64,000 nucleotides of DNA from Pterois miles (GCA_947000775.1 CAMQGK010000466.1:1364001-1428000), one strand, 5' to 3'. Shown: positions 1-12,141, numbered from the stretch's first letter. The notes: generated by a model not told the origin, from the letters alone. Translations and numbers: made by a program.

Positions 1-300
1 TGTAGATTTATTATCGGAAATCAATTAACAGCACACAATGAGATATATTGTCAAGAAAACTTTACTCCTTTGAAAATAGCCATGCCACTGCCAAAATTTA
101 GCACAAGTTTAAGTGTTATTTAGCCTGTTTAACGACAAGCTAGTACGACATGGTTGGTGCCAATGGATCTTAGGTTTTCCAGTTTCATATGATGCCAGTG
201 TGTTCACTCTAGCTTTAAAACTGAGCCTGCTACAATCTAAAATTTCCAAGTTGCGCTAATGTGTTAAAGCACGTTACTGCGTTAACTTGGACAGCCCTAG
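1..300 (+). repeat. Family A hAT-like repeat, internally deleted copy
   Basis: Matches six other copies in the window (30895, 31223, 37736, 46482, 53466, 61076). The left part carries the 'ggaaatcaattaacarcac' block. The right part carries the block around 'tttaaaactgagcctgct' and ends in 'ttggacagcccta', the terminal motif. The central blocks that mention 'cttgactatgacttg' in other copies are missing, so this copy has a large internal deletion. The window edge may cut its left end. Confidence 0.85.
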
Positions 301-1840
301 TCGTTACTGTTAGCTCCTTAGACATTATCTGTGTGGATGGGTTTTTGTTGTGTGGAGTGGACAGGGCAGTATTTAGGAGGAAACTCATCGGGCCTCATTG
401 ACCAGAACGGCAACACAGCAACGCTGATAATTCGAACGGTGTGCATAGTTGTCGATATGGAAAATTATAATGGACATTTTTGAATTCCTGCACCACATTT
501 TTGCATCGCACTGGCTGTAATGTTGGTGAGCTGCTCCACTGGGGTACCTCGTTGTTTGTCCATTTGGACTACAGCTGTTTAGGGAGGGAGTGTGTGTGAA
601 TACAAATACAAGACATTCCAATTACAGTATGAGCCAGCCTCCTTAACCTTCCCTAATCCTCTGGCCTTCCCATCTGAATGTTAACGGCCATATCTTCTTC
701 ACTTTCTCCTGGGAGCGCTAATGAGCGCTACACCTGCTAACATCTGGAGCCTTCCCCTTCACAGTGCTAATCACTGCTAAGTCCCCATATTCTTTTCTTC
801 AGGACTAGATCATTAATATAGCCCACTACATTCTCCACCTCTCAATTACCGACACAGAACAAAGCCCATTACCTGCAGAGTCCCTGTCTCCTCGTTAAAA
901 AGAAGAAAAGCCTCCCTGAAGGGCGGCGGAGGTGAGCAGCCCAAGTTGCCATTTTTCAGTGAACAGTTCTCAAGCAGAACTATTACGATGACTAAGCTGA
1001 GGTTCCAGTAATACAGTAGAAAAAGATGATATTCATAGATCAGTTGTTGAATATCATATCGATTCATTTCTTTCTTGTCATCCACGTCCTCGTCCACATT
1101 CGTGTTGCAGTTTTCAGGAAAGTGGCAACACAGCCCCGTGCGTCACAGTATGTCATGCATGGTAGGCAAGTGGAACTCCAGGACATTAACATATTAATGA
1201 ACTGGAAATACCAAAGAAAAGCCTTCGCGGCCTTGAGGCCACAGTCTTTTTCATCATTCTTGCGTTCTACCAACATAACAATGCCTGTGTTTATGGACTC
1301 GGAGAATATTCAGAACATACTTACACAGAGAGAAATCATTCCTCTTGCATCCATTAATGAAATATCTTACATTCACCAAATAGAGCATTACTGGAAAAAC
1401 AATGGGCCTCTTGCATGAACCGCTCATACGAACAGATGGCTTGCACAAATGATGTACAAGAACTTGCAGCATTCACCATTCATTCAGCATTCATTTTGAA
1501 TTTTCTCTTAGGTATGAAAACAATTTCCAAATGGTCCAGACCCAGTCTCATGTGTAGTCTGCTGTTATCCAAACCAAAAAAATTTTAATGAATTGTATAT
1601 TTAATTACTTTGAAGCAATGTTGAGTTTGAAAATTCTATTTAAATCACACTTCATAACTATGTCGATATTATCCTGTTTGACTATTTAATTATAATATAA
1701 TTCACAATATCAGCATTCACTTAAATTGCCCATTGATGCTATTTTATAACACTACAATAACAATATGAACAAACTGCAAAATTACTTAAATTACACACTA
1801 AGTGAAGGTTAATTTGTCTCTGCCTATAATAAGGTCAACA
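301..1840. other. No gene recognised
   Basis: AT-rich single-copy-looking DNA. A 130-codon plus-strand frame at 1026-1418 is open, but it has no recognisable domain, no convincing splice context and a composition like its surroundings. I regard it as chance. Confidence 0.5.
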
Positions 1841-1888
1841 GGAAGTGTAACCAGGTGTGTCATGGCTGACTTACTTCTGTGTCTTTAG

Positions 1889-2099
1889 ACAGTGTGCTGA
1901 TTTATTGAGACAGATGAATTGGGCTGGATACGTAGCTTTATATGAGGGGCGTTATTTATGCAGTCATGCTTACACAGGTTATTTACATAATTATCTGAAG
2001 TTAGGAGCTTTTGCTGAATCTGACGAGGCTCACTCAGATGAGCCTACGGTACAAAAAAAGAGAAAATTAACACAAAAATATGAAAATGTTTTTGCATGA
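1889..2099 (+). CDS. Possible terminal coding exon, unknown protein
   Basis: A pyrimidine-rich tract ending 'tctgtgtctttag' (to 1888) forms a good 3' splice acceptor. The frame after it stays open for 69 codons to a TGA at 2097. The peptide begins QCADLLRQMNWAGYVALYEG, has a mixed aromatic and leucine content, and ends in an acidic then lysine-rich tail (motif QKKRKLTQKYENVFA). Two AATAAA signals follow within 80 bases of the stop (2164 and 2176), as expected for a last exon. The incoming codon would be split after its second base. I do not recognise the family. It could be the end of a gene lying to the left, a decayed retrocopy, or chance; nothing else in the window obviously joins to it. 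Confidence 0.3.
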
Positions 2100-2163
2100 G
2101 TACCTAAACTGAAGAGATCGCCAAATGTTCTTCAGTCACGAAAAAAACCCCCATTGTATTATG

Positions 2164-2181
2164 AATAAAAGTTATAATAAA
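2164..2181 (+). promoter_or_regulatory. Two overlapping-range poly(A) signals
   Basis: AATAAA occurs at 2164-2169 and again at 2176-2181, about 65-80 bases after the stop of the possible terminal exon. The spacing fits 3' end formation. The hexamer is common in AT-rich DNA, so it supports the exon only weakly. Confidence 0.3.
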
Positions 2182-2199
2182 AAGATGATAAATAATGAA

Positions 2200-4500
2200 A
2201 TTGAACTAACGTGACCTTTATTTAAGTTAAATATTTGAATTTTCCATGAATTAGAAAATGTGGCATCTCCAACCATTGTTAAGGCACCGTTATTGTCCCA
2301 TTAAGTTGACAGGTATTATGGTGCTTGCTCAATATAAAGGGTTGTAAGTCTTTCAAAGGCCACATTTCTTTATCATACTCTATCCAAGTAATTTGGTAAG
2401 AATGATGCATTGTTCAACGTTACGGTGAGATGAGGCTGTGGCAATCAATAAATTCAGGATGGTCTACAACCCTCAAAGGCCATGTTTATGGCTGATTAAA
2501 TGAGTTTGTGTGGCTGTAAAGCCATGACAGCTGCTAATACAGGTTTGATAACTTCGATGCTACATTATTTTGCCCTAGTTTTTCATAGAAACAAATCCAA
2601 AAAGGACAGCCTCTTTACATTGTTTTCAAGCAAGCTGCTGAATCTTAAATTCAGAAATTTTCCATAAATAAGTCATCGTGACATTGTGCTAATGCTCTTC
2701 CCCCCGGTTCCATCTTTGTTAGTTAAACAGGAAACCCTTGTGTAGGCCCTGTTTACTGTACACTGTAACTGCTATTGAAAGATAGAAAGAAAAATCCAAA
2801 CAAGTTGAAAGGAAATGGAAAAGTCAAGGAACAATTTTACTGCAGAAATGGTCCAGACACAGTCATCTGTCAGGTGGCAAAGAAATTCAGGCAAGCGCAA
2901 AAAGGCTCAATCACTTTATGGACCCAAAACTGCCCGTTTTTAAGAGCTTGAAAGAGGAGTGTGTGAATATATCACTGAGGACACATGCTTTATATTACTC
3001 TATTTTTGGCATTGACAGTTTATTTAAATAATTGCAAGTAATAGTGTGATTTTTTTGTCTAACTGGCTGCATTTTTTTTGTCTTGATAGGATATTGTAGA
3101 TCTTATAGTAAAAGGTTCCTCTGCACAAGCAGAGCTTCACCTGACAAGTCTTACCACAAAATAATAAATCCTGTATAAATCACAGCTCAAAGAAAGCTTT
3201 CTGCAGTAATAGTATTGGGTCTTCACAGGAGGATAACAAACAAACGGTCTATGAGGTGTCACAGTTTTTCCATACGGTCCTATTACGGCTTTAATTGAGG
3301 CCGGCCTCGTTAATTAGCACAGGAGATAAATTGGTTCGCTGGAAAAAGCAAATGCAAGTGGAGGGTGAGGAGAGGTTAAGAGATGTGTGGGAGAAAATTA
3401 AAGAACAGAATGTGTCTGCAGGGGTAGAAACTATAATTGGGCAAGTAAACACACACACACTGTTAAATGTTAGCATCACACATGAATCATCAGATTGCTG
3501 TTGTGTGTAGTTTACCTGGGTGCCGGGCTTGGCCAAAGGGGGTGTGTTGTGTTATTAATGAGAGGTGCTTACGCTGGGTTTGAATGTCAAATCTTGTTTG
3601 TTGTTCCCAGAGGAGAAGATGAGCTGTGAGTGTGATGTAATAAAACTTTTGGTGAGAATTTCATGCTTCATTGCAGAGAATAGGACGATGTGTAACATGG
3701 GCTCGACTAGAGCAGCGGTACAACTGGGTAACACAATGTATTCCTGAATGTGTAAAACTGTGGACGAGCAAATTACACATTCATACCAGCAGCAGACAAA
3801 TTTTTAACTGGTTTTGAAACAGTCTCAGTTCAATACAGATGCTTCTATATGACCTACGTAAGTAAATGAGACCATCAACTAGAAAACTGGCTATTTCTAT
3901 AATCTATGTGATTACTCTTATTGCTTATCGGTGCAACCGAGAGGGATTCTGCGCAAAATCGGACAAAATCATGAAGGTTCACCAGAAACTCCTTCAGCCC
4001 AGACTCCTGCAGGGCCTCCGACTGAGATCCGGCTTCGCTGCTGCTTTCGACTTGCTCTGGCGCGAGGTGGAGAGGTTTTTTTAAGTTTCTCTGGTGCTCG
4101 GAAACACTGCCGCTTTTGTCCACACGAACCACCACAATCAACACAAAATTTACGTTCCTCCAGTTAACTTTAGACCAATTTAAAAGTTAAATATTGCAGA
4201 TGCAGGTCATTATCATGACTAACTCTTAGTATGTCTATTATCACTGCATATTTTCAGTAAAAGAGTCAAATTAGGTCAGACAGGCAATCATTCAGCCACA
4301 CTAAGTGATGATTGCTTAATATTGGGCTACATAAAGCTTTGCAACTGGCACTGATAGGAAATATTGCTGCCACATATTTCAGTTAAAGCCAAGCTGAACT
4401 ATAGCAGGCTTGGATTGTTTTCTTCTACCAGTGCAGTGCTCCCTAATGTATTGAGGTGCTTGGAATAATGATCAGTAAATGGCAGCAAACCAGGGCACTA
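2200..4500. other. No gene recognised; one GC-richer coding-like patch
   Basis: Mostly AT-rich DNA without recognised repeats. A GC-richer patch at 3930-4145 is open on the minus strand (89 codons, 3875-4144), with a stretch rich in Glu, Ser, Leu and Gln that reads more like protein than its neighbours. No clean splice pair or known motif was found, so no gene is called. Confidence 0.4.
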
Positions 4501-4529
4501 CAGTCAGCACACAGAGGCAGTGTTCAAAT

Positions 4530-5335
4530 CACATACTAATGTACTGCATACTACATACTCATCAGTAATGTGCATAGTGCCACCAAATAAGAGATGAAGC
4601 ATGAGGTTACCAGCAGACTGGTCACACTGAAGTATGCCCAGGCGACGGCACCTGCCAGCAGCTCCGACACATCTCTGACAACACTGCAGCATTATTTGGA
4701 TAAACTCAGCACATATTGGGAATGTAAACAGTTACTAACAGTCTCATCTGAAAACATAACAAAACATAAGACAGCGACATATTTACAACAGAGTATTAGG
4801 GCCTCATTGAGGAAAAACAAATAAATCTGAGATTTTGAGACTAAAGTCATAGGTTTACAAAAAAAGGTTGTAATTTTATGAGAATAAAGACAAGGTTTAA
4901 GAGAAAAAAGTCATAATATTATGAAAATAAAGTCATGATATTATATTAGATTATTTTAGAGGGGAAATACTGCAGCCTGCCGCTTGTATGAAAATGAGAA
5001 TTGTGGTGCATCAGTGGAGTTATACTTTAGTTTAGGTTTCACAAATAACGAAACGCGTTATTTGGATAAACTCATCACGTATTGGGAATCTAAATGGTTA
5101 CTGTCTTGCATGAAAACATGTTAAAACTCAATAAAGGGACATAAAGTGACTCAAAACTCACAAGACTGATGGGCGGTCTCAAGGCACTTGAGGAAGTTGA
5201 GCATGTTCAGTAAGTTCAGGTCATGTTCAGAAATTTTTGCTACTGTAGTATACTGTACGCCCGGGAATTTCTCGCATACACAAAATCCACATACTATACA
5301 GTGTGATCGCAATACATACTCAGCTCCCCCCTTTG
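4530..5335. repeat. Composite dispersed repeat with internal direct duplication
   Basis: A block of about 65 bp starting 'ttatttggataaactcagc' at 4692 recurs at 5059 ('ttatttggataaactcatc') in the same orientation. Between them lies an AT-rich tract of repeated 'gtcataatattatga'-like units (4850-4945). The outer flanks both contain 'catact'-rich sequence ('gtactgcatactacatact' near 4545, 'catactatacagtgtgatcg' near 5290). This fits a decayed DNA-type element with an internal duplication. The class is inferred. Confidence 0.5.
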
Positions 5336-5339
5336 CCAC

Positions 5340-7660
5340 AAGAGGCAGTGGAACCTGACTGTGACTAATATAACATTAGATATTGTTGCATAAAATTACA
5401 GCACTCATTTTAATCCTAAAATATTACAGTCTACATGAATATATATTTATGGTTCACCCATCCACCACTGCTATTTTTTCCTAGTGCTTGTATTTCCTTT
5501 GCTCCTACTTCTGTGTGGAAAAGCCTTGGCAGCATTTCTTTGGTTCTATTTGACATAAGCTATTCTACAACGCCCGAGGCCTGTAGTTTTTAGGTGCTAT
5601 GGTGCCAATTTTTCCCTAAATTTATCACAGCAGGATCTTATTATTATTATTTTTTTTTTTTACTATTTTCACGCTCACTGTAGAGACAATAGATATACAA
5701 TGTTGTAGACTCTAAAATATTAGTTCAATGAAAATAATGAGCTGTACTATCCACATGTTACTACACTGTTTGCCTCACAAACCACAGCTGATCTCTAACC
5801 AATCAGCTTTTTCAGCGGGACTCCTCCTGGCAGCAGCGTTAATCTGACTGCAGTTCAGGGTAGGGGCGTTTATACCGCCAGCTGGGTGGCTTCAATGTGT
5901 CTGTGGCCTAGTCTGACACTGGAAAATCAAAGGGGTCACATTCACAAATTATGTGGGCACATCAGAGTGATTAGACCCTTTTCTCTCAGAATAATCTCTG
6001 ACATTAAATAGGTTAAATAGTTTTTCAATTGGCCAGGTGACTTGCCATTGCTGTATGGGGCAAAAAAAATGGAAAAAGCCCGCTCATCATGACCAGCATT
6101 GAATTTATCTCCTCCCCAACAATCCCTATCAAAAAGAGCAGCTTATATCTGTCTGAGGTTCATTCTATTAATCTTGTCAAATGGATTCAGAGAGCAAAAG
6201 ATACTGCAGACAGACACGGGGCTGAGGACGGAGGACCAGATGGCCTCACAGATTGGACGGGGAAAATACGGAGCAGTCAGTAGATATAAAGAGAAGAAAG
6301 AGAGGGGCGAGGATTTATCGTGCTGAGTAAAGAAGGGGGAATGAGAAAAGGGAGAAGTATTTGCGGGAGTGAGACGTCATGAAGAGAGATTCGGGGGTGC
6401 AGGGGGGGTGAAAATGACAGGATACAGCTTCTTCAGCTGCCACTGGCTCTCAGATGTTAAGTCGTCGTGCTTTTCCTCTACAACTCGCTGTCATCACATG
6501 CAGCAAAAACTCAGCTCCCCGTTGAATTATGCATGTGGGTTAGGTAAGTCAGGTGCCAAGACAAGAGCAGCAACACATGTATGAGCAAAAACAAAACAGA
6601 AAGGACTGCGGTTACCCACGACCTTCATTGTGACAAAGTGTGTCTAATGCAGTTTTAAGTACAGAGGTTATCTTTCAGGTAAATGCATACAGTATGAGCA
6701 GATTCTGTTTAAAGGTTGATGTGACATGAGATAACGTACATACGCTCCGAGCTTGAATTTCAATGTGAAATATAACTTGTCTTCCATGACTGCTCAGCAG
6801 TGCTAAAAATAACAGGTCGAGCAGCCATATTGTGGGAAATATCCATAAAAGTCACCGACTGTGGCAGACAAGGCCCGAGCTTATAAATAAATTACTCAAG
6901 TGAAAAAAATGACCTTCACACAAGAACTTCATCAGGGCCCTCGAAATTATTTCCACACAAAATGAGGTGGTAAAAACACCGGCGTGCTCATGTAATTTGT
7001 AGGATTTGATGATGCACCTAGAACGCACACAACGCACTTGACAGCTCGCAGTTCAACGTTTCATCTGTATTTTCTGTGAGATTCAATTATTTTTGCACTA
7101 ATGAAAACTGCTGTATACAATACAGTCGCCATATAATAGGTCCTGAGGCCTTTTCTCAATTACGTTTCTGCTGCAGTAAATGTTACTTTCTCTCTTCAAA
7201 CATTATCTGAAATGAGATCACATATGAGAAATTGAAGCATCTGTCTCTGTCACATTAATTAGGTTACATCATGTGGTTACTGGATATTGAAGACCAGCAA
7301 TTGGTTGCGAGGTTATTAAAATAGAAGCCACATGTTAATAATAGGCACATTAACCCTGATATTCATTTTGTCTGAGAAACCCTTTCAGCCAAGTCAGACA
7401 TTTCTAATAACGAGAAAGAGAGGACCAGAGCAGAATTCAATTTTCTCTGTTCATCGGCCAACATGAGCAGAAAATAGTCTTTTTCACTGTTACATTTCTA
7501 TTTTCGCTCCAATCCCTTTATAGACAAAGACATGGATGGATGTGCATGAGAGGAAGCAGCTCTATTGGTTTTATGGGTTAACACTTTCTTACACAACCGT
7601 ACAACTGTGTCTGGTGAAAGACGGGGTAATCAGGGATAGTCACCAACTAACTACCATGTT
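5340..7660. other. No gene recognised
   Basis: AT-rich DNA with a short poly(T) run near 5645. The longest frames are under 80 codons and lack domains or paired splice sites. Confidence 0.5.
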
Positions 7661-7771
7661 ATGTATTATGGCTGCTACGATACACCTATCTCCCGATTCG
7701 ATACTATCATGATGTTGGATTTGAAATGTTTTGTGATTTTTAAGTATTGCAATTCTATATTAGGATTTATT

Positions 7772-8077
7772 AAGAAGAAGAAGATGAGCCTTTATTAACC
7801 CCCCAAAGGGAAATTCAATTTTTATACTCTGTTGTTAATTTTCACACAGTACACACAGACCTGAAATACATGCACAAACAGGACCTATATAAATGCATTA
7901 ATAGCGAGCAGTTGGGGGTTTGGTGTCTTGCTCAGGGGCACCTCGGCAGTGCCCAAGAGATAAACTGGGACCTCTCCAGCTAGCAGTTCACACTCAGTTC
8001 TTGGTCCATGGCAGGACTTGAACCGGTGACCCTCCGATTCCCAAGCCAAGTCCCTACAGACTGAGCTACTGCCGCCC
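7772..8077 (-). mobile_element. tRNA-derived SINE (copy 1)
   Basis: Read on the minus strand it starts 'gggcggcagtagctcagtc', a tRNA-like A box. A B box 'ggttcaagtcc' follows at 8024-8014. A SINE body shared with copies 2 and 3 comes next (around 'gaggtgcccctgagcaag'). It ends in a 'gggttaataaaggctcatc' tail with a GAA-rich terminus. It sits inside family B, so it inserted later. Confidence 0.9.
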
Positions 8078-8359
8078 ACGATTGATGTGATTTTTGTTAA
8101 CTTTTTAAACACTGGACCATGGGGAAAAGATAAATCATAAATTCCGAGCGACTTTTACATTGCAAAATATCTAAATGATAAATGTTTGATTATCAGCATG
8201 TATGTAGTCAGAGATGTCCTGAAGTCAAATATATCAATCACTGTCTGGCATTATTGATTACATTTTTTTATTACAACTTTCTTTGCGTAAAGTTATGACT
8301 TTATTCTTGTTATATTACGACTTATTTTCATGTACTTTATTCTCACTAAATTGCGCTTT

Positions 8360-8660
8360 TTTATTAATTTTTTTGGGGCGGAGGCTGTGGGGGTTGGTGG
8401 GAATGGAGGGAGTGGTCAAGCCGGGAGGGGAAAAGAAAGGGGGGGGAAAGGGGGGGGAGAGGTGCGTTTCCTTTGGGCCTGCGAGGGCCCCTGAGCAGGC
8501 ACCAAACCCCCCGCTCGGGCGCTGTAGGAGCAGCCCCATCACTCTGACACCTCTCCATTAATGCATGTATATGGGTCCTGTATGTGCATGTGTGTGTTTA
8601 CAAAGAGGTAAAATGAATTTCCCCAGGGGGAGAAAAAGGGATTTTTTTTTTTTTTTTTTT
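8360..8660 (+). mobile_element. SINE-like insertion with poly(T) end
   Basis: A GC-rich and G-rich head (8375-8465) passes into a body containing 'gggcgctgtaggagcagcc', then 'aatgaatttccccaggggg', then a run of about 20 T. It separates two copies of a family B module. The layout resembles common teleost SINEs with a 'gaatttcccc' 3' region. The family name is not certain, and the 5' boundary is approximate. Confidence 0.5.
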
Positions 8661-8875
8661 TTAAACAAAAAAAGTTAAATCTATAAACTTCCTGGGACTT
8701 TTACTTTGGAAAATATCTAAATTAATAAAGTAAAAATGTTTGTAGTCAGAGATGCCCTGAAGTGAAAAATATCAGTCATTATCTGGCATTATCAATAACT
8801 TATATTCATGTAAAGTTATTACTTTAGTTTTGTAATATTCCAACTTTTTCCCAGCATCCCAAAAATCAAAGAATA

Positions 8876-8932
8876 AAGATAAGATAAGATAAGATAACAT
8901 GAACCTTTATTAATCCCTGGAGGGAAATTCGG
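8876..8932 (-). repeat. Non-LTR retrotransposon/SINE 3' tail
   Basis: On the minus strand it reads 'gaatttccctccagggatta' then 'ataaaggttcat' and an ATCTT pentamer run. The same tail type occurs at 10168 and 10753, and in the three tRNA SINEs. Only the 3' end is present, as in strong 5' truncation. Confidence 0.75.
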
Positions 8933-9540
8933 GCATTTCCCTCACAAATTAGTAATATTTTCCATTCAATTTCTAAAGGACATGTAATGTTTTATACCTT
9001 TGGTGAATATAATCAATCTTATTTCCATACATGTATTTTGTATATACAGTTCCCTTTGTTAACACCTCAACTGAAAACCAGACGTAGTCGCATACTTCTG
9101 TAAACTTCAGCTCCGCTCTCTTTATACATCCATGGTCAGCTCCATCGGGGCCGTTTGAATGCATTTAACATAAATGTCAGTATATGGGGGCTCTACAGAG
9201 GATCATGAGATGGGAGAGTAATAGTCGGCTTGACTGCACGTTACTGCGACAGATAATGTCTCTTGTCCATGACAGAGTTAGCATGCAGCTTTAGCCATGA
9301 TAGCTTTGCTTTTCCGGTGTGAAACCCAAAGTGTTTCCATACTTTACTGTATTTGCAGTGTTTACCACTTTGGATTTAAGTGAAGGTGCAGCTCGTATCC
9401 ACACAGACCCTCCGCCGTTTTCGGCTTTGTTGTTTCGGCTCACTGTGGTTTGTTTTGGTTGACGGATACAGAACAGATATGATGCCAATAAAAAGCTGTA
9501 ACTTCCTTCTACCTCCGCATAGACTCAAATTAAGCAAATG

Positions 9541-10165
9541 GCATGCAAGAGGGGAGAGGGGAGACACATCCGGACGTTGAGATTACACGATCAGGCGACC
9601 AGGACGCCTCACTTCATTATTTTCATTGATCAGTCCAGCTAGAAATCTAACCATAATGCTATCAATAAAACACAATTTACAACTGAGGCTTAAACCTTTC
9701 ATAATAACAGTGTTTGTATACAGGACTGATACAATACATTGATCTTTCTTATTAAAAATACATGAATACGTTTGAAATAGACACTATCATCTTCAAATGA
9801 ATAACACATATTATGTATAATTCATCTGGAGCTGCCTCCAAACAGAATACAAATGTCATTCATAAACTGACACGACAGCTTGACGTCTCTCTGCATGCCG
9901 GGATCATTACAATTCAAAAGCCAGAAAAGGTTCAAGACAGTATTGTTTTCAACTTTCAATACTGACTTCTCATTAATTCTGAATCAGTAAATCTTGTCAA
10001 AAAGCCCTTAAATTGGACGATTGGCGTTGTTTGGACTTGCCATTGAGCTGCAAATAAAATGCAATCAGGCAGTTAAAGCCACTGTTGCTTGAGATAACTG
10101 TAGTGTATGTATATAATTATTATTATTATAATTTAATATTATAATTATAATAATGTATGTATTTC
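9541..10165. other. No gene; AT-rich palindromic tract
   Basis: Unremarkable AT-rich DNA. A low-complexity palindromic AT tract lies at about 10110-10160, next to the retrotransposon tail at 10168. Confidence 0.5.
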
Positions 10166-10167
10166 CG

Positions 10168-10217
10168 TATTTCCCTCCGGGGATTAATAAAGGTTCATCT
10201 TATCTTATCTTATCTTA
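10168..10217 (+). repeat. Non-LTR retrotransposon/SINE 3' tail
   Basis: Reads 'atttccctccggggattaat' then 'aaaggttcatc' and a (TTATC)n run. Severely 5'-truncated. Confidence 0.75.
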
Positions 10218-10752
10218 ATGTCTGTGGAACATGTTGGCATTGCACACAAATTAATATGAATACTATGTCTTGAATTAAATACCAAAATGGGAAAAATGTG
10301 GCCAAAACAAGTAAAGTTACCCAGTAAAACAAGCATCAGATGTAGTTTGTGAAGGTGGAGACACCAAGAGCTGATTTAGAAAATACATAGAGTAGAAGGT
10401 ATCTACAGTTTCCTTCACTGTCTGATGGTAAGATAGGTAGCCAGAGAGGCAGAAATGAAAAGGCAGGAGTTTTAAAAGCTTTGGGAGGGATTTGGATCCA
10501 ATAAGCCATGCAGAGGATTAAACCATGTTAATGCAATGCCTACACAAACCGGACACAGGGCACACACAGGGACATGGGAAAGAGAGAGAGCTGGTGGCAT
10601 GTGAGCAGAACGACAGCAATAAGCCTGTAAACTTTAGTAGGTTAATGTGGTGAAACAATGCTGTTATTCTGAGGCAGTATTTACACAATACCACGTCAGT
10701 GTATACTCCACCGTTCAGTCTGGAACCGAGTCAGATCGGCCACAGCACTACT
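10218..10752. other. No gene recognised
   Basis: No long frame, RNA gene or repeat recognised. Confidence 0.5.
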
Positions 10753-10825
10753 AAGATAAGATAAGATAAGATGAGATATTCCTTTATTAGTCCCACAGTG
10801 GAGAAATTTACAATCACAGTCCTTC
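10753..10825 (-). repeat. SINE/LINE 3' tail fragment
   Basis: An (AAGAT)n run leads into 'attcctttattagtcccaca' and 'gtggagaaattt'. This is the same tail as at 18530-18560 and 47757-47790, here without a tRNA-derived head. Confidence 0.75.
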
Positions 10826-11690
10826 AGAGGTGAGATCTCTACAGTGAACTATGTTACACTAAAACCGATCAGCAGTTTGTAGCAGCACCAGTCTGACATT
10901 ATGTCTACTTTCCCCAGTGGAAGTCCCATAAATGAAGCAAGAGAACGACCCTTTCAGTGTCTAATGACTCACTGTTCCAAATACAGCCCAGTAATCAGCA
11001 GAACAAACAAAGCGTTTTGCATCCAACATACATTTCTTGCAGTAGTGTCAGCACTTTTGTTCTTTCGGCCACAGTGAATTTAGCATTCTAGAAACAAGCT
11101 TTAGAAAAGCTCCTTGCATGAGGGGCTGCGCTGCAACTTCATTAAAGTCAATCCAATGCCTCTATATGCAAATTAATGGAACAAAGTGTTCTCATGAGAG
11201 AAAAAAAAACCCTGCAGAAGTGCAGCCTCGGTCCTGGCCTGTGGTATACAGCTGAGAATCACTGTTACAAATTACGTGTAATCAACTTACGTTTAGAACA
11301 AGAGAAGGAACCTCGGAGAAAATCTTACAGTAAGCTGAAAGTATTCCTGGCTATACAGTAGAGGATAAAGGCTATTTAGTGTTAGACCCTGTACTAGATA
11401 AACAATCAGTGTTATCAGTATGTTCACAGGCCAGTGCACATAATGCTACGTGAGCTAAAAGCTAAAAAACAGTAAAGAAAAAAAGCTTTTATTTTGAAAT
11501 GCTCGTGCATTGTTAGTGTGTTTCTTCCTGTCCCACTTGACACTGATGTAAATTGACATGAGTGACGCTTGAAGTAGCGTCACTTGCAGAGGTGGCACTT
11601 CCATAATAACTCATGGACTGCTAAGTATTTTTTTGCAGAGGTTGGCATTAAACCTGTGTGCTTAGTTTGCAACAAACATGTGGCTGTATG
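10826..11690. other. No gene recognised
   Basis: AT-rich DNA, with short frames of 61 codons or fewer only. Confidence 0.5.
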
Positions 11691-11696
11691 ATGTAA

Positions 11697-12141
11697 TAGT
11701 GCTGGGACTGATATATCAGTTCAGTGATAAACAATCCAGTATCATCAATAAATAAGTAAAATATCGATACACACTGTATCATCCTCTTTAAGATCCGCCT
11801 TTATTTTGAAATTCTAATGGCACGTCTGTGACACAGTTTCTATAAGAAGAGCACCTCCTTCCTACACAGCCCGGGAATAAAAGTGTCAAATCATTTTTAA
11901 GTTGCCCTTAGTGCATTTATATAACTGTAACTGACTGTGTTAAACGGCTCAGTCGCAGGCCTATGAATTGTCAAAATCATGGCAGACTTTGAGATATCAG
12001 CATATTTTGTATCGTTGTCCAAAGAATCAATATAATATCGTATCAGTATTGGTAGAATATTTATAAAGAATAATTTTAATAATCCATTAATCATCGTCAT
12101 TCATCAAGCAAAAATGTCTTGATATTTAAAAGCAAACCCTA
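11697..12141. repeat. Possible hAT-like non-autonomous element
   Basis: The left edge 'gtgctgggactgatatatc' and several internal 'atatcgata'/'gtatcgt' motifs resemble the ends of teleost hAT-like elements (compare 42664-42950 and 56205-56690). The right boundary near 12141 is uncertain. No transposase frame is present. Confidence 0.35.

Larger units (their letters stand above)
7667..9540 (+). repeat. Family B hAT-like element, broken by nested insertions
   Basis: Shares most of its length with 50938-51905. Shared blocks include 'cttttactttggaaaatatc' (8699 and 51027), 'catccatggtcagctc' (9128 and 51358), 'aacataaatgtcagtatatg' (9168 and 51398), and the stretch around 'cagagttagcatgcagcttt'. 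The left end ('ggctgctacgatacacc') resembles the left end of the other copy. This copy is about twice as long because it holds a SINE, a second SINE-like insert, a LINE-type tail and an internal duplication. No transposase frame remains, so it is non-autonomous. The hAT assignment is inferred from the end sequences. Confidence 0.7.

Noticed and set aside
1026..1418. 130-codon open frame
   Set aside because: No domain, no splice context and ordinary AT-rich composition; expected occasionally by chance in 64 kb.
8014..8077. tRNA-like A and B boxes
   Set aside because: Part of a SINE head. The acceptor stem and cloverleaf are not intact, and the SINE body and tail are attached, so it is not a functional tRNA gene. 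The same holds at 18.8 and 48.0 kb.
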